A stretch of 33,468 bases of DNA, from contig FLMG01003283.1 in NCBI GenBank assembly GCA_900088475.1, positions 1 to 33,468 on the forward strand, given 5' to 3'. Source of the stretch: Hyphochytrium catenoides (taxonomy: Eukaryota; Sar; Hyphochytriomycetes; Hyphochytriales; Hyphochytriaceae). The notes beneath the pieces are model-generated. The model was given only the letters and a program-made list of their open reading frames with translations, searched no databases and was not told where the DNA came from. The first letter of the stretch is position 1; each line of letters begins with the position of its first letter. Positions 1 to 12,267 of the stretch are shown piece after piece. The position numbers were made by a program, and so were the translations under genes.

Positions 1-570
1 AAAAAGACTGACCTCCTTGGTGAGATTACCCGGGAGGAAAGCCCACTGCTCGCCAGCGAGAATTGTGAAGTAGTCATCAGCTAAGAACCTTCCAGTATGT
101 CCCTCAGTTCCAAGAGGAGTCCCGAAGATGATAACGTATTCCGACAAGGAGGCATGCAATACGATCATGGCGCCCATAGCGCCACCAGCATTGTTGAACA
201 GCCACTCCTGCTTCTCGTTTGGCCCTGCAGCCCATATGTTAGGATGACCTTATAACTTTTGGCTAGCTGCAAGTATAAACTGTGTAACTCACGAAGAATG
301 TACTTCGGGTACTTCTCTTGCAGGCTCTTTACCACATGATCGACGATAACGTCAGGATCCTTGCTCTTGGCAATGGCATTCTGAGGCAAGCGAAGTGAGG
401 ATATAGCCATCGGCGCCAGATGATGCCGCATCGAGTTTCTGAAGGGCTGAGCTTACCTGAGCTATCTGTTTCATGACACTGGGTGTGAAGACATATTGAC
501 TTTCTTTCCCTATGGCGGTGAAGAGCACGGCAATAACCAGCGCTAGAATTACTCCTATCTTGCCGATCAT
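1..570 (-). CDS. ERG2: C-8 sterol isomerase (ERG2/sigma-1 receptor family), 3' end cut by the window
   Basis: ERG2-family enzymes move the sterol double bond from C8 to C7 in the ER during ergosterol synthesis. Exons on the minus strand are 570-457, 380-293 and 224 to beyond 1. Introns are 381-456 and 225-292, and the second has a CTAAC branch site shortly before its AG. The product starts with a hydrophobic signal anchor (about residues 4-20, [15 protein letters not shown]), followed by [13 protein letters not shown] and LQEKYPKYI. The family signature follows: [14 protein letters not shown], then [32 protein letters not shown] and AGEQWAF. The acceptor at 224 was chosen because it is the only one that keeps EWLFNN in frame. 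The C-terminal part lies outside the window. This is the fungal/sigma-receptor type, not the EBP type of plants and animals. Confidence 0.92.
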
Positions 571-2116
571 GGTGTCCTTTGATAACAACAACCAACAGCC
601 ACGATGGATTGACGGAGATTTGAGATGTGCCAAGCAGAGCTGGTCTGAAGGTCTCTTCCATGGTGGCCTGTGCCCGGTGAAGATGCACCTAGAACTACGC
701 GGCAGAAGAGCTGGCAGAAGGCAGTCCAACAGTCAGAGGACCAAAAGGCTGAAGGCCGATGCCGTGATTTCTTCTTCTTTCGAAGTATCTTTTTATCTTT
801 CGCACGGCCCTTGTTTTGTATAAATACAAGTATTTTGAGAAGACAGACTTGAGAGCGACTTGGGACTTGCCCAAGCGGTCCTACTACTTTCGTAGTTTCG
901 TACGCAGCCAAGCTAAAAGCCCCTAAAACGCCGAACAGTGATTTTGGTTACAAACTTCGATATTCAGCTGTTAGGAAGTTCGTCGTAGCTGTTAGCCGCT
1001 GTATCCAAGCATGTGCTAAGAAAAAGTAGAAATGAGTAATGGACGTCATGATTGAGCTCTCGCCTAAACCTAGAGTAGTAGTACCAGGAGGCGTACCGTC
1101 ATTTAGTGTCAGGAGGCCTATTATTATGGTTAGAGGCCTCTTTTGTGCCCATGTGTACAAGGGCTAAGAAGGGTGGTCAGCCCTAAACCTGTTTGAGGCC
1201 TTCTTTTCGGGGCCTTTCTTCACCCCCTACAGCCATATCTCCTGGTCACTCTTTCTGTTTGCTTTACCCTAATTGATCTTAGGCATTGGCATCTTTTGGA
1301 AGCAGTCTGTCTCGGTAGCGTGGTGCTCTCTTCCTTTGCAACATGTGCACCTTTTGTGTCCTTTCCACTTATGCGTCTCTCCTGCCTTCCTTCCCTATAT
1401 CTCTAAAGAGTCATTCCTAGTGTTTATCTCGTACAATGGTGGTAGTCTGTCTCACTGTCAAGCGCCTCTGTCTTTGGGTTCTCTCTTACCCCAGGGATGC
1501 GGGGACGTGAGCCTGGCACTTTGAAGAATGAGGGAACAGTTGAGAAGTGCACTTGATGTCCCGATGGTCCTGCTTCTTGCTGCTGCTGCTGCTGCTGCTG
1601 CTTCTGTCATCGCCGTTGCTTGTTGAGCTGCCTGGCTGGCAGGCAGCGAGCAGAAGAAGAGAGAACAAACAGCTCAGCCAAGCAAGGTTCGCTCTCGTTC
1701 GAGCATCGCTCTTCCTGGCACGCAGTCGACACCCTCAGTGGGCTAGGTCCTGATTACTGTCCAGCTGGCCCTCGCGACCAGCGCAGCACGCAGCGAACAA
1801 GAAGTCCAGAAGAGCAAATATCGAACCTAATGAGCATCCCGAAGAGCAAAGTCTGACCTCACTCTCGGCCACAAAGAGAGATAGATAATAGCTGCATTAT
1901 CCCGAACTTAGCAATCTCTGAGTACTGGATGATAAGGAGGCGTCAACACTAGGCGTCATCACGGTCAACGCAGATAAGCATTTTCAGGTCACACAGATGG
2001 AAACCCTTGGCGCGTCGACTCAAAGATTTACAGTCTGTCAAGCCCCTGATCTACGGTGTTAGAACTGCAGAGCGTCCTTTTCTTAGCCATCAGACTGTGT
2101 TAAGGACAGGACCAGG
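571..2116. other. Divergent intergenic region between ERG2 and the HECT gene
   Basis: This stretch of 1.55 kb lies between the 5' ends of two divergent genes and presumably holds both promoters. Open frames on both strands are short, overlap each other and match nothing I recognise. The only clear structure is a trinucleotide run at 1578-1601. A GAGGCCTC palindrome also lies near 1133-1140. No tRNA or other RNA gene is apparent. Confidence 0.6.
1578..1601. repeat. TGC trinucleotide microsatellite, 8 units
   Basis: Eight perfect TGC (CTG/CAG) units lie in the ERG2-HECT intergenic region. They fall in short open frames on both strands (polyleucine or polyserine if read) that have no other support as genes, so I treat the run as non-coding. 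Confidence 0.9.
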
Positions 2117-5100
2117 ATGGGTCCTCAATTGCGTGCGCTGAGCCACGACTTTGTGGCGCGAAGCCTACAAGAAAATGGTGCAGGCTCAGAATCGCCGCAT
2201 CAAAGGAGCAATAGCACGCAGAACGCCCAGTATGCCATAATCATCACAATCTCCGTCTGCTTTGTGCTGCTTTGCTTCGTCTACGTGTACTGTCAGCGAA
2301 AGGGCATGAACAGCAGGCTCCGAGGAGAAGGAGAAGCCTTACCATCTGGCGATGTTGCGCCTCAAAGACGCTCTGGCCTGGCTGATAGGTATGAAGACTA
2401 GTTGCAACTATGTCCCATACGGAGGCTTACATTGATGCTTCCCGCCTGGTCTGGTTATGATATAGTTTCGTTGAAGAAGGCGAGAAGGAGTGGGACTGCG
2501 TCATCTGTTTAAACGCCAACCACCCAAAGAAGACAGAATGTCTGCTTTGTGGCACTGCAAGAGGTAAGCGCGTTACTCACTCTACCTGTGCAAGGTTTGT
2601 TTGCTTTCTAACGCGACGCCACTTTATAGAGGTTACCGACGCCGTAGTATCAAACAAAGATCATCCCTTGCGGAAGACTTCTTCCCTATACATTGCCAAT
2701 AACAGAGCCAACGACAAGGAAGTATCACCTGAAGCTCGACAGCTGCAGATGGCTCGGATCCGCTCTTTCCATTATCGGCGAGTGAACAATGTCAGTTTGG
2801 CTCTCGTTCATTGTTTTAATTGTTCTGCGGTCGATCTAACCTCGTGAGTGTAGCTCTCACTCAACCAGAGACAACGTGGAGCCAGTAAACGGCGAGTTTG
2901 GCGGAGAGTGCGGAACGAGGATGGCACGTATGCTTGGATCCGGAACGATGAGAAGGAAAGGAAGACCGTGGAGTTTATTGCAGGCAAAAATGGCAGCTCT
3001 TTGACGAAGAAAGGGTAAGGGACGAGCAGCATCGTAACCGCGCTCCTGAGGCCCTATACGCATCATGACTAGTTACTACCGTCCGCACTTAATTGAGCGC
3101 TAGTCCGTCTTATTATTACTGTCGTTTGCCTCTCTACTTGTCCCCACCGTCTGTGAGCGTCTCAATGTTGAGTTGACGGCCACCTGTTTTTTGGCTCCCA
3201 GTTCTCCGCGACACGAAGTGGCGGATGGTGCCGGTTGTTGCTGGCCCACTCCGGACGTAGAGGTGCAGAGTCCAGTCTTAGAAAGCGGCCGTAAGCCTCG
3301 AATGCCCGCTGTAGCCGTTCGGCATCTCTTGCTCACTTTGTTATGCTTCAATGGCTCTAGATTACCGCCGAGTGGAGTCGTACAAGAGTCTACCGCCAAT
3401 GAAAGAGGTAGAAGAGGAGGAGGAGCGCCAATCTCAAGCGTTAGAGGAAGGGACTAGCTACGACCCCAACAGGAGTATAAGAATTCCTCAAAGCCGCAAG
3501 GTGGCACATCCAGTCTACCAGAGAAAGGTACCGCTATTATCACCCCCTTTGCCGATGTTGCTCTTCACTCGCATCGTCTCCTCTATGACTTCTCCCTCCC
3601 CTTGCTTGCGTCCTCTTCTGTGGCACTTTCCCCTGGGTCCCGCAAAAGCCTAAATCTCTCGGTACACTGTTCTTCCAGCAATCCATGGGCTTTGTAGCGC
3701 AAAGGGATGCCAATGGCCACTTGACCTGGATGCCAGCAGGTATTTGCCTTCGCTTTCGACCTCTCTCATGAAGACCGAAGAGTGACAGACCGCAATCATC
3801 TGGCCAAACCTTTCCTTATTAGGGGCAGTGAAGCTTGACCCGACAATGACAAATGACTGGGAGATTGCACTAGCTGATCAAGACTTGGAGGTATGGCATT
3901 TGTTTTTCTCTACTTCTTTTTTGCACTTGGTTTTCTTCTCGGCTGCTCCTCCTTCTTCCGGATGCCTGATGTGCCTGATGTGGTGGCGGTAGTAATAGCG
4001 CTTCCAATTTGAAAGACCACCACTTCACGCCGCTTGCTGAGCGGTCTTCTTACTCCTCCGTTACATCCGCTATTAGGCTGTGGCCTCTCTTCCGTTCAGG
4101 GCCAAGAGTAAGTGGCTTCTTAGCCAACTAGACACTCTGTGCGATCAATGGAAGGACGAAGGCTACATTATCCTCAGTAAGTGGGGGCTTTTTACGTTCC
4201 TCTTTTTTATAGCTCTACTGACAACCCTTCTGCCATCCTTCTAGCCATACGTAGGAGTAACATCCTGACCGACAGTCTCCACCTCAATAACATTCCGTTA
4301 GAGAGATGGCGACAGAGAATGAGAGTGTCCTTCCACGGCGAGCCTGGTAGATATATCACTCCGTCTGGCGTCTTCTTCTCCCCATAGCATCATCGTACTA
4401 CGATACTCTCAAAGTCTTTAGTAAGCCTAGCCCAAAGTGCATGACTGACTGTCCATCGACCTAGGTTTGGATGCTGGTGGGCTTATGAGGGAATGGTTCC
4501 TGTTACTGACGCAGGTGAGCAACAGATAGCAGGAAGCTTAGAGTTGAACTAACTGGATTCTAACCCTGACTGTCCATTTCTTGTGACAGGCTCTATTTGA
4601 CGAGAGTCTCGGCCTCTTCTGTAAGACTTCGGGGGAAGCAGTAGCATACTGGATCAACCCTTTCTCAGCTAGAGCAGTCCCCAACCACTTGCAGGTAATG
4701 TGGAGCCCTCTGCATGGTCTATGATTCATCAATTTAGGTTTCTGTGCACTCATATCCAGCGACTCTATCTTCTTGGCTGCGCTCCACTTTGTGCTGAGTA
4801 GCTGGAGTCATACTTCTGTTTTTGATGGCCTCTAGTGGTGCATGCCAGACAATGATCTAATAATGCCTGCCAAAATGTCTAGTACTTCCGTTTTATAGGC
4901 CGCATTATAGGGAAGGCGCTGCTGGAGGGGCAGTTCCTCACGGTTTACTTAGCGCTTCCGCTGCTGAAGGTATGTTGTTTCAAATGCTCGTCTTTCTATC
5001 CATGGAGTGTGTTGTTAGCATTCAACTAACACGTGGGTCCTCGTTCAAAGCACTTGTTAGGAGTTCCTATCACCTTCTCGGATCTAGAGTTTCTGGATCA

Positions 5101-6817
5101 AGACCTCTACCGAAACATGCTCTATCTTAAGGAGAATACGGGAGTGGACGCACTTTGCCTAGACTTCACGCTAGTAAGACGATGCGAACATTGCTTATAA
5201 CTGCAAGTCTTGCACTACTTGGGTGCTGGCCTTCGTCTCCGCTTCCTCCCCTCTTCCAAGAAGTACGCCGGTGTTCTTACATAGTATTTTCCTCAATTAC
5301 TGCCTTGTTAGCTTAGTTACCCTTTAGAGTCACTCACTGGGTCTTTTTCGCCTTCTGTAGCAAGAAAAGTATGGAGGGGATGTCGAAACAATAGAGCTGA
5401 AGCCCAATGGTGCACAGATAGAGGTGAGCGGGGCCTTCCGTCAGCGTATGCATCGTTTCATGATGTCCGTCTCTCTCCGCTATCCAAGAAAAAAGCGCGA
5501 TACTACTCCTTCTCGAATAATAGGGCCTCACGCCTTTGCTTCTATGATGAATCAGGTGACCGATGAGAATAAGCAGGAGTATATGGACCTAGTCCTTCGC
5601 TATCACATGTTGGACAGCATCAAAGACCAAATAGCAGAGCTGGTTGGAGGACTGAGGGAGGTGGTGCCAGAGCTCTTGTTGGCACCTTTTGATTATCAGG
5701 AGCTAGAGATACTTCTCTGCGGTTAGTGTTAGCCTTACGCTACTCTCCTTCTTTCTCTGGATGGGCTCTATTCCCTCGATGGTACCCTTCCTACGCCCTA
5801 CATATTCCACTCATAATAGCGTCAGGCAGAGAGTGGCATAGGCATTTATCACATCCTTTATCCCGTTTCTCTTCGTGACCTGTCTATTGCGATGTGATGA
5901 GGCTTCGTGCAACCAAGGCCGTTCCTAATCTGTCTTGATGCTCTGAATTGCACATTTGGCTGCAGGAATGCCAGCCATTGACCTCGAAGACTGGAAGAAA
6001 CACACGGACATCTTATACTTAGGAGAATCAGGTCCTTCTAAGCAAGAGAAGAATGTTATTGCATGGTTTTGGGAAGCTGTTGGTGGCTTCAATGATGAGG
6101 AACGGGCGCGCCTCTTACAGTATGTTACGGGCACCTCGCGCCTTCCCATTGAAGGGTTCAAGGTAAATGGAATAGCTGTTGCCCTAGGGCACCTTCTCCA
6201 CCTATATGCCAGTTCGTCACTGAACGGCTTGCGGACTTAGTCCTTGCTGTTCCCTACTATACCCTTCAGAAGAAGGCCGACGCGTGTGGCCCTGCGGCGT
6301 TGTTTAGTCTCTTTGCTGACTACCTATGGCCTTCTCTAACCCTTCAAATGTCCTGACTGATCAATTTTCGGTGTTAGGGCCTCGTCAGTTACGACGGACA
6401 AGTGCGGAAATTCACTATCAAGCTCATTAAGCTCGGAACACCTCCTACAGGGAACTTTCCCAAGGCGCACACATGTTTTAACAGGTAAGTTACGTCCTAT
6501 GTTAGCCTAGGTAGGGTATGGAGAGGAAAGGAAGCAAGCGAGCAAGCACGTTACCTAGTAGTAGAAGAACGGAGGAGCCAAAGCACGAATAGTAGCTCAG
6601 ACTTAAGGTCCTAAGCTGACCCTTCGTGGCGTGCCAGGATTGATCTGCCTCTGTATGCCTCATACGAGGATCTCTCTAGGTATCTTAGCCTGGTAAGTAG
6701 TCCCCTTCCCGGTCTCCAATGACCGCCCAAGTTCTGTCCTTACAGCTTATCGCAGGTTATCAACATGGAGATTACCGGCTTCTCTCTCCAATAGAAGGGA
6801 TGCAGATAGAGAAATAG
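2117..6817 (+). CDS. HECT-type E3 ubiquitin ligase with N-terminal membrane segment and RanBP2 zinc finger
   Basis: A HECT ligase accepts ubiquitin from an E2 on a cysteine and passes it to a substrate. Twenty exons join in frame to about 765 residues: 2117-2388, 2466-2563, 2630-2790, 2854-3014, 3202-3290, 3361-3527, 3679-3739, 3829-3890, 4077-4176, 4245-4346, 4465-4514, 4590-4694, 4883-4969, 5051-5173, 5361-5423, 5556-5721, 5966-6162, 6378-6484, 6638-6692, 6746-6817. Residues 39-59 form one hydrophobic segment. W100, C102, C105, N109, C116 and C119 match the RanBP2-type finger W-x-C-x2-C-x3-N-x6-C-x2-C exactly. The C-terminal ~350 residues are the HECT domain: GLDAGGLMREWF, YFRFIGRIIGKALLEG, VTDENKQEY, and the catalytic motif KAHTCFNRIDLPLY, whose Cys is in exon 18. 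Two short G-x-x-x-W elements lie between finger and HECT. ER or other endomembrane placement is inferred. The N-terminal joins (exons 1-6) are the least certain. Confidence 0.88.
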
Positions 6818-7083
6818 GGCACTTCGTACACTCCTCGGGGCGTACAACCCACATTTTGCATATAGTTAGTGAGATTCAGCTGTCTGGATCGGTCAGCACC
6901 AAGTGTATACCATCCAAGACGGGGGACGGCCTTTGATGGGTATATTCTTCTGCTGCGAGATGACAAAAATTTTGCTTTATTTTGTTCTGGAGTAGGCTTG
7001 GCTCTCTCCCGTTTATCTGAAGAGCTAGCGTTAGGCCCCATACTAAAGATATTTATCAGAAAGCTTCTCCATCAGCAAGATTT

Positions 7084-9216
7084 TTACTGGGACAGTTGAC
7101 TTGCAGCCCGTTCCAATTTTTCTAAAAGTATGGCGGCATGCGGCGGCTGGAAGATCAACGCTGGGCGAAAGCGCAGTGAAAGATCTCCGCAACCTCCAAT
7201 TTCCACTCCTAAGTTTCTCAGTCTGAGAATCATCTCATCTCTCAGCGCCGGTGTAGGACAATCTATGGCTAGAAAGGTTCCTCTACCTCTCGCCTTAGAG
7301 AGAAGATGAGGATAGCGACTGGCAATTTCCGTCAATCCCGCGAGAAGGAAGTCACCGGTTATGGTGGCGTTCAACAGAAGTTTCTCTTTCTCTATGACCT
7401 CCAGGATCGCTTCTAGCTGCACTAACTTGGACGGATCGCCCATCCACGTATTGAAAATGCGATAGGCCTGTTGGGGTCGGTACTGTTCCCTATAAAAGAA
7501 GCCTGCCACCTGGAACTTCTTGCTGAAAGTGACAATATCGGGGGGAGTTGGCAACTCCCAGAAGTCGTGGGCCCAGAACCGCCCAGTGTTGCCTCCACCA
7601 GTCTGAACTTCGTCTACAATGAAGGTTACTCTCTTCTCCAGCGCTATCTCCCTCAGCTGTCTAAAGAAACTGTCGGAGGCTGTATGGTCGCCCCCTTCAG
7701 CCTGGATAGGCTCTACGATGATAGCTGCGACGGGGCGGCCACTTGCTCTTCCACTTTTGATCTCTCTCCTGACTGCAGATAGGGATCTCGCTTCTTCCTC
7801 AGCATTCACGTCCACGTTTTCTTCCAGTGGATAGCGTTGACTTGGAAAGGGGACAGAGGGCCAGTCAAAGGACGGAATATCTAGCTTGTGGATTGGTTTT
7901 GAATGGGTGGCAGAGAGGCAACCCAGCAGTCGACCATGGAAACTTCCTGCACCCAGAAGCGGAGAGATTATACGAGATCAGGCCCCAACTTTGAAATGAG
8001 ACAAATCACTGTCGCCATAAACGAGAGAGACTGGAGCTCCAAGAGAGCACGTGAAGGGTCATCATTACAGCTAAGTCAGCTCTTAGGACAAGGACTAGAT
8101 AAGACAGATAGTGCTTAGACGGCGTACCGCAGATTGAGTTTCTGTCATTCCCTGGAGACAGGCGTACCTTGAAATGATAACACAGTCAGAGGTGGAGAGC
8201 CAGGTGCCATGTTCTCCATACAAGTGGCAAGTTCCTCTCCTGACGGGGGCCTTCCCTCTCTCTGTTGACTCTGGTGCCACATGAATGCTGCCTTAAAAGC
8301 ATTCTCATTGGAGCAGGAGCCACACATCATAGTATCTGCAGGCAGAATATGAGATAAATATAGAGTTAACCTACTAAGGGAAGACTCTACGAGAGGGCAA
8401 GAGACAGCAGGACAATACATCCATGCAGCGAGGGTAAGCGCAAAGCGACAAGAAGAGGTGGTGATGGGCATACGAACGATTGTCTCGGATTGCAAAAGGA
8501 GAGCAAGAGACCTCCAGATAGGTAGGCTGGAAGCGGGAAGGAGAGAGAATGGCAGGCAAAGAGAAGCAGAGCCATTACAGGGACGAGCAAGAAATAGACC
8601 TACAATAGCCGCTGAGGCCCTTTGGAGCCATGGCTTGTAGGCACTTGTCCAGCCGCTCACTCCAGTCTGCCGGCGGCAAGTTTCCTAGCGCGGGCCGGTG
8701 GACCAGATAAGGCAGATTTTTGGAGTCTGACACAGCGTGAAGTAGAGCTGGATGGTTATAACCGAGCGGCAGAGAGGATATCTGGCCAAAGACATCTAGA
8801 AGGATGTTTCCGTCGACATCGGCAATGTAGTTGCCCCGAGAGCGAGTGTAGTCCACAAAGAAGTGGACAGCGCCAGCTTCTTGGCGCTTGGAAAGCTGTC
8901 TAAGTAGTTCCTTAGATTTAGGGCCTGGAACTGGTGTCCTCACCTCTGGCCCCCGGTATTCGTCTGGGAAAGGTGGAGACGGAGAAGTAGGTGCACCTTG
9001 TGTCCATGAGGAGAAAGTCCTGCTCCCCGTAAGTGCTGTCAAGGGACATCGGTGAGGATGCAAGTCTTCCCTACGAAGAGAGCGACGCCGCAAGCCCCTT
9101 TCATGGTGGTAGCTCTCTAAAGATGCTGCTGGCCTTTGTAGTCTGCTCCAGAGAGCCGAGCCTCTTCCAGGGTTCATGCCTAGAATCATCGGCCGGGGAA
9201 TGGCAGATGCCACCAT
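7084..9216 (-). CDS. UGA1/ABAT: 4-aminobutyrate (GABA) aminotransferase, probable mitochondrial presequence
   Basis: This PLP enzyme converts GABA and 2-oxoglutarate to succinic semialdehyde and glutamate (GABA shunt). Exons 9216-8604, 8335-8168 and 7946-7084 give 547 residues. The two introns are 268 and 221 bp, long for this window. The first ~75 residues are Arg/Ser-rich and almost free of acidic residues in the first 35, as expected of a mitochondrial presequence. The mature region begins [18 protein letters not shown]. Family motifs follow: [75 protein letters not shown] (about 371-379), and TFSKK (about 400-404) with the PLP lysine. SCSNEN and [10 protein letters not shown] resemble the animal and fungal GABA enzymes rather than bacterial GabT. 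The gene converges on the HECT gene, with 266 bp between the two stop codons. Confidence 0.94.
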
Positions 9217-9993
9217 AATGTTGACCTCGAACTGAGATCAATGAGCTCAAACTCAAAGGACCGACGTAGTGTTAGCCTTTGAGCAAGCCAGTAAGCCTCG
9301 ATCCGGCTCGGTCTCTTCCCCTTTAGCCTTAGCTCGCTCTACTCCTTTGACCGCCGCTGCAGCGCGTCGTCTGATGAGAGACAGACAGAGACTTGGAGAG
9401 CTTTCCTGCCGCTGCCGCGCCTGGACATCAAGTTGAAGCTCCTTTAAACCTTGGGGTTCCCTTCAACTAGCCGTTACCCGCCTCTTCAATGCCCTCCTAT
9501 TGGGAGTTAGCCGCTATGAAGTTCTGGGTGGAGGGTCAAAGTTACCGCTAACGGCACTGTGTTCCGCTCTTTCGAAGAATCGGCCCTTCCCTCCTTTTTC
9601 TTTCCATCTCCATTGATGAAGCTCTGGCTGGAGTGCCAGTGAGGCCCAGTGAGCGCAAGAGGTACGATGGTCCATCGCCCATCAGCCACGGGCCGCGCCC
9701 TTCTCACTCCTCTTCAGCTAGAACTGAAGCGTCAGTCTTAGGGAGCGCTCAGCCTTCCTTGAGATACCATCAGTAGTAGAGACAGCACTTACTTGACTCA
9801 ACCTCTATAGGGCAGCAGCAGTTATTATTCATCAAGCCCTGTGCACTCATCAAGAGTCGACGAGTCATCCAGGGCAATCAGATCCTAACCTCTGGACCTT
9901 GTTCTTACATCAGTGATAGCGCGCTGTCTTAGGACCTACCCTTGACGTTAGACAAGACCATTTTGGTCCTGGAGGAAAATATCTTCAGTCAAA
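9217..9993. other. Divergent intergenic region, GABA aminotransferase / TXNDC9
   Basis: These 777 bp separate two divergent start codons and presumably hold both promoters. Open frames present are short and unrecognised. I see no RNA gene, strong repeat or clear TATA element. Confidence 0.5.
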
Positions 9994-11443
9994 ATGCTAG
10001 GAGGGGAGGGTGTCTCCGATGCCGTCTCGTCTAGGGTGGAAAAGGCGATGAGCGACCTGTCCATCAAGGCGCAAAGACAGCAGCTAGCAAGGGCTGCGGC
10101 TGCAGCAGGAGAAAATCAGCATGGACACACGCATAGCCACGCAGGATTGAAGGTATACAAAGATTGCTCTCACCCCGGCCCCACCTTTCTCATGTTGATG
10201 AGCTGTCTGTCTGTGGCAGACATGCTGTCGCGTCAAAGCCTCTCCTTCGAGGGACCAGCAAGAAATAAGGGCGGAGGATAGCGAAGAGGAGGAAGACGAA
10301 GACGAGTTTGATAAGCTCCTAGATGATGATCCAGAGATTAGGAGGTTATACTCTTCTCCTCCAGTCCTTCCACTCTTCTTCTACTAACTCTTCTCTAAAC
10401 CCTGCTTAAAAAGCGCCACCCTGAGACATGTGCCTTTCCTTCGGGTCGAGTCTTGCTCGTGTCCTCCTTGTGAGGCTCTCTCTCTCCCCGTTCTTCATGC
10501 ATCGCCTTCCTCCTCCTTTTGCATTTTCTCCCATCTCGAAAGCTAACGTTATTACAAGGCTGCGGGAACTACGGATGAAGCAGCTGAAGCAGCAGCAACA
10601 GAAAAGGGATGAGAACTTAGCGAAGGGCTATCGACAATATCGGTAAGTACTGCCATTGAAATGCCAGCACGACTCTGCTTCTTATTCTTCTCTCTGTCCC
10701 TAGGGAAATTACCCAGGATGAGTTTTTGCCCGAGGTGACAAACACGGAGCTGGTTCTTCTACATTTCTATCACAATGACTTTGAGCGCTGCAAGATCATG
10801 GACAAGGTAGGCGGAAGGGATAAACTGGTGAAGGGTGAGGTTGTCCTGATCAATGGAATGGCGGTGAACATAAGGAAAAGCGAAGAGGATGATGCATAGG
10901 AGGAAGTGTGAGACAGAAAAGCTCAACGTTGAACTAATCAGCTCTCCCACCAGCATCTGAAGCTTATAGCTGGCAAGTATGATTGCAAGTTTCTGAAGAT
11001 TGACGCTGCCAAGGCTCCATTCTTTATCGATAAACTGAAGGTCCGGACTCTTCCCACCCTCATTGGCTTCAAGGACGGTGTGGCTCTGCCTGTGAGGCAG
11101 ATAGGCTTTGAAGGACTAATTTCCAACTGCCTGCCAGGCCGTGAGGATGAATGGAAAACAATAGAGGTAGGTCTCCTCTGTCCACCATTGAGCAGAAAGC
11201 GGCCCTTAAACCTCCTCGGATGATGGTCTAATAGTTAGAGAAGCGGCTCTCTCAAATGGGACTGATCGAACTTGACGAAGAGGACTGCTGCGACGATGAT
11301 GAGGTGAGTCTCCTTTTGCCTTGATAGAGCTTCATCTGGTGAGCGTTCTAACGGAAATCAACTCGCAGCACCATGGGCGGAAGCCCTTTCTAAAGATCTC
11401 CTATGGAGGTAGCAAGGCAGGTGACTCTGACGAGGATGATTAA
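9994..11443 (+). CDS. TXNDC9: TXNDC9-like (phosducin-like 1/3 branch) thioredoxin-fold protein
   Basis: Members of this family (APACD, yeast Plp1) are cytosolic co-factors of the CCT/TRiC chaperonin in actin and tubulin folding. Exons are 9994-10152, 10259-10344, 10559-10642, 10704-10806, 10954-11166, 11235-11303 and 11369-11443, giving 262 residues. An alternative acceptor for exon 2 (exon from 10220) is also in frame and would add 13 residues. The order matches the family: an N-terminal helix; an acidic stretch EDSEEEEDEDEFDKLL; a basic LRELRMKQLKQQQQ segment; then the thioredoxin fold with VLLHFYHNDFERCKIMDKH, FLKIDAAKAPFF and RTLPTLIGFKDG. The CxxC redox motif is absent, as is normal for this family. 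The tail ends SDEDD. An N-terminal HGHTHSH cluster could bind metal, which is speculative. Confidence 0.9.
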
Positions 11444-12267
11444 CTTTTTGAGCGGCTAAGGCAAAAATAGATGTCAGTTGAGCTGTTTGATGCTAAAGCT
11501 ATCCACTAGTTGAAATGTGAGCGTCTGGGCAGGATTGGCCCTTAGAGTAAAGTCTACCGGGGCTTAGGATCACTCTTCAAGGTTGTTGACCCACTGGAAG
11601 AAGAGACGTGCTGGGCCGGTGAGACATGACAGTGCGACGTACATGGCAATCAGGGTCTAGCTTGTCGCGGCGGTTCATCCGCAAACACTTACAGTCAACC
11701 TGCGATTTCTGCCCTACTCGGTCACTTGGGAAGGCACCCGAAGTCGCGTCAGTCAGTCCACGACATACCAAGAGCCACTTCCATGCCGATGCAGCTTGTT
11801 CGCACCCGCCCGCCGCCGTAATAATATCAACTGTACTTCCTCCCAATGCTCATACTATCTCAAACCTGCTATCCTATGCGTGAGCGAGCTACCATGGAGC
11901 CTGCCTGTGTGGGCTCGAAGGCTGTGGCCCTCCAGTGCCTGGGCCCATGTTGCGGGCGAGTCTGCTGACCAGCAGAAGCAAAAAAGTCCCGTGACTTTTG
12001 GCATTTGTTTGTACGTTAGCAGCTTTAAAGGATTCGACCACCTACACCGAAGATCCGCTTCCCTCTTGACCCACGCAGAAACTGCCCAATCGGTCAGAAG
12101 CAGCTTCAGAAGCACGGAAGCTGCAGACGCAGAAGAAGGGTACGCGGTCGGCAACTTTTCTCGCTCCCTTATAGAGTGCGTCGGCACAGTGCAGGGCCTG
12201 TGCCTGAGTTGCTTGACTTGAGATCTGTTGTCAGAGTTGTCTGTAGGCCAAGAGTTATCCCATAGCC
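11444..12267. other. Intergenic region, TXNDC9 / EEP-fold enzyme
   Basis: These 824 bp separate two genes on the same strand. Two open frames of about 140 codons overlap on opposite strands (11796-12221 plus, 11855-12289 minus). Neither shows a domain, and the minus one overlaps the start of the next gene. I treat both as chance and see no RNA gene or repeat. Confidence 0.5.

Noticed and set aside
1547-1856. Polyleucine-like open frame over the TGC run
   Set aside because: It is an artefact of the trinucleotide repeat and both strands are open.
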